Positions 32,685-39,568 of a DNA stretch of 39,568 nt are shown here, one piece after another. The translations under genes and the position numbers were made by a program. Below the pieces are notes generated by a model that did not search any database, was not told where the DNA came from, and saw nothing but the letters and a program-made list of their open reading frames with translations. Within the stretch, counting starts at the first letter, position 1, and every line of letters begins with the position of its first letter. Where the stretch lies: NCBI RefSeq assembly GCF_001509475.1, contig NZ_LLZG01000409.1:1-39568 (forward strand). The letters are read 5' to 3'. This DNA comes from Streptomyces regalis. GTDB lineage: Bacteria > Actinomycetota > Actinomycetes > Streptomycetales > Streptomycetaceae.

Positions 32685-35600
32685 CTGGTGAGGAGTCCGC
32701 TCCACCGGCCGGTGGACCAGATGGCCCCACGCGAATCCGGAAGCCTGGGCCCGGTCTCCGGATCGACGCGTCGCACGCCCGCGGGGTGCAGATCGGCGAC
32801 GGCGGCGTCCAGAACAACGTCTTCGTCACGGTCGGTCGCGCGGTCCGCTCGGCCTACCAGCACCAGGTACGGACCGTCGCCCCGGCCGAACTGCTCAACC
32901 GACAGCCGGAGCTGGAGGAGCTGGCGGCATTCTGTACGAGTCCGGAAAACGGCGGCTATCTGTGGTGGCGGGCGCCGGCGTGGGCGGGCAAGTCCGCCCT
33001 GATGGCCTGGTTCGCCCTGAACCCGCCGCCTGGCGTACACGTGGTGTGCTTCTTCATCACAGGCCGCTTCGCCAGCCACAGCGACCGGATCGGCTTTCTC
33101 GACGTCGTACTGGAGCAACTCGCCGAGCTGCTCGACCGGCCGTTGCCAGCACACCTCACCGACGCCACGAGCGGCGCGCACCTCCTCGCCATGGTCACGG
33201 ACGCCGCAGCGCTGTGCCAGGAGCGCGGCGAGCAACTGGTCCTCCTCGTCGACGGCCTCGACGAGGACCGCGGCGCGGTGCCGGGGCCGGAGGTGCACAG
33301 CATCGCCGCGCTCCTGCCGGCCAGGCTCCCGCACGGGCTGAAGGTCGTGATCGCGAGCCGTCCGGATCCACCGCTACCAGTCGATGTGCCGGACGACCAC
33401 CCCCTGCGAACCGGGGACGTCGTCATCCGGATCCTCGGCATGTCGCCGCACGCCCAGGTGGTGCGCCGGGACGCCGAACGGGAGCTCAAGCGACTGCTGC
33501 ACGGCTCCCCTGTCGAGCAGGACCTGCTGGGGCTGGTCACCGCGTCCGGTGGCGGACTGCGGGCAGCGGACCTCGCGGAGCTTACGGGCCTCGACCGGTG
33601 GCGCGTCGGCGAGCACCTCGGGGCGGTCACGGCCCGGACCTTCACCCGCCGCAGCGCCCCCACTCAGGGCGTGCCCGGCGCGGCGGCTGGCACCGCCCCG
33701 GACACGTATCTCCTCGCACATGAGGAACTCCAGGCCTCGGCAAGCCGGTTCCTCGCGCCACGGCTCAGCGCGTACCGGGAGCGTCTGTGCGCGTGGGCGG
33801 AGTTGTACCGCGAGCGTGATTGGCCGGCGGACACGCCCGACTACCTGCTGCGGGGCTATGCCGCCATGCTCGCCGACACCCGCATGGTGACCGAGTTGGT
33901 GGCCTGCGCCACGGACCGCGCCCGCCACGCCCGGATGCTGTCCCGTACTGGAGGCGACGCGGCTGCGCTGGCCGAGATCGGCGCCGCGCAGGACACGGTG
34001 TTCGGTCAGGAGACACCCGACCTGCGCAGTCTGGGTGTGCTGGCCGTCCATCAGGGTCTACTCTCCGGACGCAACGCGGCCCTGCCGACGGCGTTGCCGA
34101 CCGTGTGGGCGGTGCTCGGCGACTTCGCCCGCGCGGAGGCACTGGCCGGTGCGGCCCCGGAGGCCCAGACGCGGGCCGCGCTGCTGACCGACCTTGTGGA
34201 GCGGGCAGGCCACGCTGGCGAGGAGACACGCACCGTCCATCTCGCCAAACGTGTCACGGCGACCGTCCGGAACATCACCAACTCCTGGTTGCGGAATGAG
34301 GCGTTGGTCCGCCTCGCCACCGTCCTGACCGAGGTCGGGCTCATGGAGAGGGCGACGGCGGTGATCGGCTCTCTCCCGGACGGGCAGCGTCGAACGGCAG
34401 CCCTGAAATCCGTGAAGGTGCTGGCCGGCACCGGACGCGATGAGCCGCTCCACGCCCTGATCGATCAGGTGGTGCGGCCCGAGGAACAGGAGGACGCCTG
34501 GCAGGCGGTGGCAGAAGTGTGGGCCGGACATGGCCGTGTCATGGAGGCGGAGCAACTCGCAGCGACCCTCACCTCGCGGGCCCAGGCCTTCGCGCTCGAG
34601 TCCGTGGTCCAGGCGCACGCGGCGGCAGGCGAGCACGGGAAAGCTGAAGCCACCGCTGCCGCGATACCGGACCGGTTCCGGAAGGAGCGCGCCCTGAAAC
34701 GGGTCGCGGTCGAATTGGCCAGGGTCGGCCGGTACGAGCGTGCCGAGGCGATCGTGGACGGCATCAGCGAACCGATGCTCCGCGGGGCCGGGTTGGAGCA
34801 GCTCGCCGAGACCGCGGCAGCCGTTGTGGCGCGGGGGGATGCCGGGGCGGAGGACCGCACCCTGGCCGCCCGGCTGTGGGCGTGCGCGTGTGCGTTCGCC
34901 GACGCGGAGCCGGACCCCGAATTCCGTGTGGACGCCTGGACACGGCTGGTGAGGATCGCCGCACTGGCTGCGGGACCGGCGCAGATGCACCGGCTCGCCG
35001 ACCGCACCGAGATGGTGGCCCGTACTCTCAAGAGGCCGTACCGGGCCTCCCACGCGCTGAGCAACTTGGCGGTCGCACTCGCCCACGCCGGCGCGTACGA
35101 CCGCGCCGAGGAACTGCTGCGCACGCTGTCCTCATACACCGCTCAGGAGACGGCCCGCAGAGTCATAGAGGTGGCCGTCCGGCGCGGCCACCACGAGCGA
35201 GCCGAGGCGCTGGTCCGGTCCGGTGAGAGCGCCGTCGTACAGGATGTGTTGCTGCTGGCCATGGTGCACGCGCTGCGCAAGGAGGGCCACCTGCCGCAGG
35301 CTACGGCTGCGGCCCGCACGCTCCGCTCCCCACGCCGAAGGGCGGAGGGACTGGGTGAGCTGGCGCTGGCGGTCGCTGAGACCGGTGAGCACCACAGGGC
35401 GGCGGAACTGGCCGTCGAGGCGGAGCGAGAGGCCCGGTCCTTCATCGACCCGGTGGAAGAGGGCCGGTCCTTGACCGCGCTGTTGCGAGCCCTCACGGTC
35501 GCCGGCGACCGGACCCGCATCGGCCTCCTGGCGCAGCGAGCAGGTGCCGTGGGCTGCCGGATCGCCGAGGAAAACCCGCACAGCGACGCACTGCCCGAAC

Positions 35601-36595
35601 TGGTGGAGGCACTCTACCGGGCGGCTGAGCTCGGACCTGCGGCGAAGGCGCTGCACGCGGCGCAGCCCGCAGCGCGTGCCGCGGTCTTCACCACTCTCGT
35701 CCGGACGGCCGGACGAGTGAGACGGCCCGGGCACGTCACGGCATTCGCAGACAAGGCCCTGGCCGCCGCGCGGTCCGAGCAGACAGACCCGGAGTCCGCG
35801 CCGTATCTGGTGAGCCGGCTCGCCCAGGCGCTCCATGAAGCCGGTTCGCCGAACCACGCAGAGGATCTTCTGACGACGGTGGAGCACCCTGTTGCCCAGG
35901 CGGACGGCTGGACGGCCCTGGTGAAGGCGACTTCACACGACGACCGCACACGTCTGGAACGACTCGCTGACCGGGCGGAGGCAGCGGTCGCCGACATGCA
36001 GCCCTCCAACGCCCGCGACGAGGCACTGCTGCGGCTTGCCGAGGCGCTCGTCGAAGCGGGAGCACACCACAGGGCTGAGACCGTCGCCCGCCCACTCCTT
36101 CACCCGTACGCGAAGGACGTCGCCACGACCGTACGCATCCACACTGCGGCGGGCCGTCGGGACTGGGAGGAAATCGACCGGCTCGCGAGAACCATGCAGT
36201 CACCGAGCAGGCTGCGCCACACGATGTCGCTGCTCGCCACCGCTGCGGCGGGCAACGGTGACACCGCGGGAGCCCGGAACCTGCTGCGGGTGGTACCTGC
36301 GAAGGCAGTGGGACCAGAGGAGTGGGACGGGCTCGTCGGCCGGGTCGCGGTCGCCATAGCAGCCTCCGGGGACCCCGCCGCAGCCCAAACCCTCGCCGAG
36401 AGCGTGCCCTTCCCCGCGGACAGGTCCCTGGTCCTGACCTCCGTAGCCCGAAAGCTCGAGCCGTCCCGAGCCCTGCCGCTGCTAGCGCGCGCCCTGCGCG
36501 AGGGCGACTGGCGCCGCACGGTAGGCGCCCTAGGCCGACGGTGGCCCCACACCATCGAGGCGATGGCCGACGCCTACCTGGACGGCGCGTTCTAG
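32681..36595 (+). CDS. STAND/NLR ATPase with N-terminal amyloid motif and helical repeats
   Basis: A 1304-residue NLR-like protein. Residues 33-48 are ARGVQIGDGGVQNNVF, the partner of the motif in the upstream effector. The NTPase follows: Walker A APAWAGKS (98-105), Walker B QLVLLVDGLDEDRG (about 185-198) and sensor VIASRPDPP. The first Gly of the Walker A consensus is Ala here. From about residue 400 to the end there are some two dozen 30-35-residue helical repeats of TPR/HEAT style (for example ALVRLATVLTEVGLMERATA, ELALAVAETGEHHRAAELAV), probably the sensor. The only start upstream of the motif is TTG 32681, which overlaps the previous stop (TTGA), so translation must be coupled. By analogy with known NLRs, the repeats recognise a trigger, ATP drives oligomerisation, and the clustered N-terminal motifs nucleate an amyloid fold in the effector. 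Confidence 0.88.
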   Translation: MTGEESAPPAGGPDGPTRIRKPGPGLRIDASHARGVQIGDGGVQNNVFVTVGRAVRSAYQHQVRTVAPAELLNRQPELEELAAFCTSPENGGYLWWRAPAWAGKSALMAWFALNPPPGVHVVCFFITGRFASHSDRIGFLDVVLEQLAELLDRPLPAHLTDATSGAHLLAMVTDAAALCQERGEQLVLLVDGLDEDRGAVPGPEVHSIAALLPARLPHGLKVVIASRPDPPLPVDVPDDHPLRTGDVVIRILGMSPHAQVVRRDAERELKRLLHGSPVEQDLLGLVTASGGGLRAADLAELTGLDRWRVGEHLGAVTARTFTRRSAPTQGVPGAAAGTAPDTYLLAHEELQASASRFLAPRLSAYRERLCAWAELYRERDWPADTPDYLLRGYAAMLADTRMVTELVACATDRARHARMLSRTGGDAAALAEIGAAQDTVFGQETPDLRSLGVLAVHQGLLSGRNAALPTALPTVWAVLGDFARAEALAGAAPEAQTRAALLTDLVERAGHAGEETRTVHLAKRVTATVRNITNSWLRNEALVRLATVLTEVGLMERATAVIGSLPDGQRRTAALKSVKVLAGTGRDEPLHALIDQVVRPEEQEDAWQAVAEVWAGHGRVMEAEQLAATLTSRAQAFALESVVQAHAAAGEHGKAEATAAAIPDRFRKERALKRVAVELARVGRYERAEAIVDGISEPMLRGAGLEQLAETAAAVVARGDAGAEDRTLAARLWACACAFADAEPDPEFRVDAWTRLVRIAALAAGPAQMHRLADRTEMVARTLKRPYRASHALSNLAVALAHAGAYDRAEELLRTLSSYTAQETARRVIEVAVRRGHHERAEALVRSGESAVVQDVLLLAMVHALRKEGHLPQATAAARTLRSPRRRAEGLGELALAVAETGEHHRAAELAVEAEREARSFIDPVEEGRSLTALLRALTVAGDRTRIGLLAQRAGAVGCRIAEENPHSDALPELVEALYRAAELGPAAKALHAAQPAARAAVFTTLVRTAGRVRRPGHVTAFADKALAAARSEQTDPESAPYLVSRLAQALHEAGSPNHAEDLLTTVEHPVAQADGWTALVKATSHDDRTRLERLADRAEAAVADMQPSNARDEALLRLAEALVEAGAHHRAETVARPLLHPYAKDVATTVRIHTAAGRRDWEEIDRLARTMQSPSRLRHTMSLLATAAAGNGDTAGARNLLRVVPAKAVGPEEWDGLVGRVAVAIAASGDPAAAQTLAESVPFPADRSLVLTSVARKLEPSRALPLLARALREGDWRRTVGALGRRWPHTIEAMADAYLDGAF

Positions 36596-36780
36596 GATCT
36601 CTTCGGCGCATGACCTGCTGAGCGTTCGAGCTCCGTGAAGAGATCGGGCCAGCCGCCTTCCGAGGCCTCCCGCTTGTATCTGTCCAGGATCTTGTCGACC
36701 GCGCTCTGCAGGCGCGGGCCCAGCCCCTGGTGCAGGGCCACGGCCTCCAGCGCCGACCGCAGGTCGGTGGTGCGCCTCAT
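36592..36780 (-). CDS. small helical protein, 62 residues, unknown
   Basis: The minus strand from ATG 36780 reads MRRTTDLRSALEAVALHQGL, then SAVDKILDRYKREASEGGWP and a Lys/Arg tail. Codon bias is good and GGGG lies nine bases before the ATG; an in-frame ATG at 36819 is an alternative. It converges on the STAND gene, overlapping its end by four bases. It could be a small independent gene or the 3' part of a lost one. No family recognised. Confidence 0.5.
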   Translation of the reverse strand: MRRTTDLRSALEAVALHQGLGPRLQSAVDKILDRYKREASEGGWPDLFTELERSAGHAPKRS

Positions 36781-37087
36781 CGGCACGTACCCCAGGACGA
36801 AGCACGGCCGCCGCATCACCAGAGCAGGTTCGAAAGGTTCGCAGCCTGTAGCAAGCGGACCTCAACCGTGTAGACCGTTGATGTGTTCGGTGCCCGAGGT
36901 GCTGGCTTGCGTGGAAGCATCACACGCTCTTTCCCTCGCCCTCTACATCGAGTTTGACCGACGTGTGCCGTCGGAAGTCGGCCGTTGGTGAACATGTGGT
37001 GATCGCAGAGGATTGGCCCGTTCGCACTGATTTCGCAGGGATGATTTTTGCCTCATAAACGAGCACACCAAGTCACTGATACGCGCT

Positions 37088-37599
37088 CCACCGGGTCCGT
37101 GTCCTTAAGCGTTCGCGTGATGTGTTCCCTGCATGGACGGGCGTTTGCCGCCGTGCGCGCGATGTTCATTGCGTGGATGCAGCGACGTTGCAAGTCATCG
37201 TGGATGACGGGGCCCTCGCGCCGCCGAGGCCTTCAAACGATCTCCTCGCCGTGGCGTATATCCTCGACGACGACGGCCATGATGCTGGACTGCGGCGTCA
37301 CTGGGCCGGGCAGTTCGCGGCATACATTCCGGCTGGATCGGCCGGCAGGGGAGTGAAGCAGCTCCGGGGGCTCCGACGGCGCCGCGGGGACCGAAGCGCC
37401 CTGTGGTTGGGGCATCGGCATCCGTGCGCTGTGCACCTGGAGTCTGGGGTGTCGGTGCGCGGCCGCTGTGGGTTGAGCGCGGTGTCTGCCCGGCACCGGC
37501 TGCCGCCTTGCGAGCCTCACCTGCCAGGCCTGTCAGCCCTGCGCGGTGTGCGGCTAGCAAAGCGGCAACGGTGCCCCCGGCCTGGATGGCCAGTGCGGG
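37088..37599. repeat. dispersed decayed repeat, copy C
   Basis: The most complete copy. Its left part matches A (21656-22048) and its right part matches B (31779-32093). It lacks the 68 bases found in A between two GCGGCG words. Plus-strand reading VIVDDGALAPPRPSNDLLAV, then AYILDDDGHDAGLRRHWAGQ looks like protein and is shared with A, but the frame then runs into low-complexity text. Confidence 0.7.
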
Positions 37600-38127
37600 G
37601 ATCGGACGGAGGGCGACAGCGGCCGCAGCTGCAATCTGTGAGTTGCTGGGGCGCTCGGCAGGCGTCGCAGGGTCGGGGCGGGAAACGGTCCTTGACGAAC
37701 GCTGTGAGTCGTCCCTGGGCGGAGGGCCGGAGCGTGGCTGCGGGGCCAGCCATGCATGGGCCGGTGGTGCCGAGAGTGTTGCCACGCTTCCACGATTCCA
37801 TCGCGGGTCCCCGATGCGTATTTATTCCTGAATGCCTCCGACACAGTGTTCCGTACACTTTGTGTGAATATGTGTAATGCTCACCTGGAGCCTACCCGCG
37901 GGGAGTTAGGACTTGATGACGGCCTCCCAAGGGGTGTGGCGGGGCGCGAGTCGCGTTGCTGTTCGCCGCCACTGACGGCGGTGAAGGTCACATCCCGAAT
38001 GGGTGCGGCTCGGTTTGAGGGACCGTGATCGCGAGGGGTTTCGCCTTCCGGAAGGCCGGTAAGTCCTTGGGTGGTGCGGGGGTTGAGCCCGGCGCGGTGG
38101 CGTCGGCGGCATCGCCGGGAGGGGTGC
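37600..38127. other. intergenic, nothing recognised
   Basis: No supported gene. A short lower-GC patch lies at about 37800-37890 (ATTTATTCCTG, GAATATGTGTAATG). Confidence 0.4.
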
Positions 38128-38254
38128 GTGGAGCAAGAGCTGCTGGCGTTGCTGAAGCAGCACGAGGAGGCGTCCCGTGAGCGAGTGGAGGAGCTGCGGG
38201 CCAAACTGGCCGTGCTGAACGAGCAGATCGCGGCTGCCGAGGAGGAGCTGTCCC
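38128..38254 (+). pseudogene. coiled-coil gene truncated by an insertion sequence
   Basis: GTG 38128 has GGGAGGGG just upstream and reads VEQELLALLKQHEEASRERV, then EELRAKLAVLNEQIAAAEEE and LS, at which point the IS end (TGCGCTTGCCGA) begins. This is the N-terminal coiled coil of small helix-turn-helix proteins that accompany Streptomyces transposases. The C-terminal winged helix is missing because of the insertion. Confidence 0.55.
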
Positions 38255-38278
38255 TGCGCTTGCCGAAAACCTCATCCG
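38255..38278 (+). repeat. IS terminal inverted repeat, left
   Basis: TGCGCTTGCCGAAAACCTCA onward; pairs with 39446-39469 with one mismatch (A versus T at position 13). Confidence 0.8.
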
Positions 38279-38284
38279 GGCAGG

Positions 38285-39343
38285 TCAGGCCGCATGCTGG
38301 TATTCGTGGAGGAGACCGCCGAGTCGGTCCTGTCTACGTATGTTGATGGGGGCGATCTGCTCCGGGTTGTCGATCGGCGCGGGAAGGGCGCGGAGCGGCC
38401 GGGCGTTCGCGATGCCCTGATGCGGCCGGTGCTGGTTGTAGCAATGCTCGAACTCGCGCAGTGCATGCATGAGGTGGTGCTGGTCCCAGATCAAGGTGCG
38501 GTCCAGCAGCTCTCGCCTGCAGGTCTGCACCCACCGCTCCATGATCGAGTTCATCCTCGGCATCCGTACACCGCTGAGCACGATCTCGATCCCTGCGTCC
38601 TTCAGGACCGCATCGAAGAGTTCGGGGAACTTCCCGTCCCGGTCCCGGATCAGGTATCGGGCCGGGCAACCGGCATCCTCGAGGTCCATGACGAGGTTCT
38701 TCGCCGCTTGCGTTACCCAGGATGCGGTGGGATGCGCCGTAGCCCCCAGGACCCGGATCCTCCGGCTGGCGTGCTCGATGACCGCGAAGAAGTCACACGC
38801 GAGGAGGGCGTTGGCCTGGGAGCGCAGGAAGTCGGCCCAGGTGGTGGAGGTGCGCTCGGGTGACGGCGGGATACCCGCCTCCTTCAATATCTCCCAGACC
38901 GTGGATGCGGCCACCTTTACGCCGAGGACGAGCAGTTCGCCGTGCAGACGCCGGTACCCCCATCCCGGATTTTCGGCGGCCAGGCGCAGAACCAGGGCGC
39001 GGATGGAGCGCACGGTGCGCGGTCGGCCGCCGCGCTTGGGCCGGGACCGGGTGGCATGGCGGCGGGCCATCAGGTCGCGGTGCCACCGAAGAACGGTTTC
39101 CGGCCGTACCAGCAAGCGCACCCGATGCAGCGCATGCGCCGGCAGTCGGTGCAGCAGCGCTGCCAGGAACGCCCGGTCGCTCGCCTCGAACCGTACGCGC
39201 CGGCCACTCAGCTGCTGCTCCAGCACGGTGATCTGATGGCGCAGAGCAAGGATCTCCACGTCCTTCTCGCGGTCGCTCATCGGCAGCAGTCGCAGGATCG
39301 CGAACGCATTCGTCAGACCCAGGTACGCCAGTCGCAACAGCAC
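38285..39343 (-). CDS. integrase-core DDE transposase
   Basis: A 352-residue single-frame transposase with a retroviral integrase-type core. The N-terminus has ILALRHQITVLEQQLSGRRV and a helix-turn-helix region (PGWGYRRLHGELLVLGVKVA). The catalytic triad is visible as the Asp in LLACDFFAV, the Asp in RYLIRDRDGKF and the Glu in MNSIMERWVQTCRREL. HRPHQGIANARPL is the typical C-terminal block. It is complete and inside intact inverted repeats, so the element could be active. GTG 39343 is the likely start; no strong ribosome binding site is seen. Confidence 0.88.
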   Translation of the reverse strand: MLLRLAYLGLTNAFAILRLLPMSDREKDVEILALRHQITVLEQQLSGRRVRFEASDRAFLAALLHRLPAHALHRVRLLVRPETVLRWHRDLMARRHATRSRPKRGGRPRTVRSIRALVLRLAAENPGWGYRRLHGELLVLGVKVAASTVWEILKEAGIPPSPERTSTTWADFLRSQANALLACDFFAVIEHASRRIRVLGATAHPTASWVTQAAKNLVMDLEDAGCPARYLIRDRDGKFPELFDAVLKDAGIEIVLSGVRMPRMNSIMERWVQTCRRELLDRTLIWDQHHLMHALREFEHCYNQHRPHQGIANARPLRALPAPIDNPEQIAPINIRRQDRLGGLLHEYQHAA

Positions 39344-39445
39344 GGTCAGTCATCATGCCGGGGAGCATGTCGCCCCTGCCAGACCGCCTGCTCACCCGAC
39401 AGGGTCGGCACCTCTCTGCACCCTCACGAAGGCCTCCCACCAGGG

Positions 39446-39469
39446 CGGATGAGGTTATCGGCAAGCGCA
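39446..39469 (-). repeat. IS terminal inverted repeat, right
   Basis: Reverse complement reads TGCGCTTGCCGATAACCTCA onward; one mismatch to the left end. Confidence 0.8.
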
Positions 39470-39471
39470 GG

Positions 39472-39568
39472 CCCAGGCTGCGGTCGGGTGGGCGGTGACG
39501 CCGAGGATGTGCACGGTGCGGGTGCCGACCTCCATGACCACGAAGGCGTACAGCCTGGTCAGCGCGGC
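39472..39568 (-). pseudogene. truncated second integrase-core transposase
   Basis: The minus strand at the window edge reads [20 protein letters not shown] followed by AHPTAAWA, the part just after the first catalytic Asp of integrase-core transposases. It breaks off where the 38255-39469 element begins. The gene continues beyond the window to the right and is related to, but different from, the intact transposase next to it. Confidence 0.65.

Larger units (their letters stand above)
38255..39469 (-). mobile_element. DDE insertion sequence, IS3/IS481-like
   Basis: A 1215-bp element with 24-bp inverted repeats TGCGCTTGCCGA(A/T)AACCTCA..., differing at one base, at 38255-38278 and 39446-39469. 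Ends are TG...CA. It holds one intact transposase gene. No clear target duplication is visible: the left flank is the truncated coiled-coil gene and the right flank is a different truncated transposase, which suggests a deletion or recombination after insertion. Confidence 0.8.

Noticed and set aside
1..39568. CRISPR arrays, tRNA and rRNA genes
   Set aside because: No regularly spaced repeats, cloverleaf-type sequences or rRNA-like blocks were seen on either strand.

Overview
The window is very GC-rich, uses GTG/ATG starts with GGAGG-type ribosome binding sites, and carries gene families that are characteristic of Streptomyces and close relatives. It reads as an accessory part of an actinomycete chromosome: intact genes alternate with decayed transposases, truncated genes and nested mobile elements. 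All identifications are from reading motifs; no database search was run.

Left part (1-9.9 kb). A beta-helix membrane protein and a small membrane-anchored protein are followed by a group built around an ECF41-type sigma factor (8280-9365). Four copies of a promoter-like element, TGTCACA-N16/17-CCTC, stand upstream of the sigma gene, of an NAD(P)-binding NmrA-like oxidoreductase (7133-7831) and of two secreted proteins (5421-5771 and 3851-4849, minus strand). This looks like a compact, self-contained sigma-factor regulon. It includes a broken cupin gene and a frameshifted cytochrome b (QcrB) start that overlaps the sigma stop codon.

Middle part (9.9-21.4 kb). A large caspase-nSTAND-WD40 protein is translationally coupled to a small EACC1-type protein. 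Then come an MMPL transporter relic, a secreted protein with a divergent XRE/MmyB-type regulator, an integrase relic, a divergent Stf0-type sulfotransferase / GT8 glycosyltransferase pair, and a DUF6262 (TnpC-like) gene left from a Tn554-like element.

Right part (21.4-39.6 kb). An ISL3-family insertion sequence with perfect ends and an 8-bp target duplication (22088-26301) carries a complete group II intron inside its transposase gene; precise removal of the intron restores the reading frame. Next is a CHAT-protease/TPR gene with a divergent two-gene partner operon (a small Cys-containing protein and a membrane protein). Then comes a two-gene amyloid-signalling pair: a small Bell-like effector with a C-terminal GVQIG motif and a giant STAND ATPase with a matching N-terminal GVQIG motif. 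Three copies of one decayed sequence (near 21.7, 31.8 and 37.1 kb) flank these systems, and the window ends in a DDE insertion sequence that interrupts older transposon debris.

Taken together, the window holds three separate candidate regulated-cell-death or anti-phage systems (caspase/nSTAND, CHAT, amyloid NLR) within 27 kb, separated by mobile elements: a defence-island type layout.
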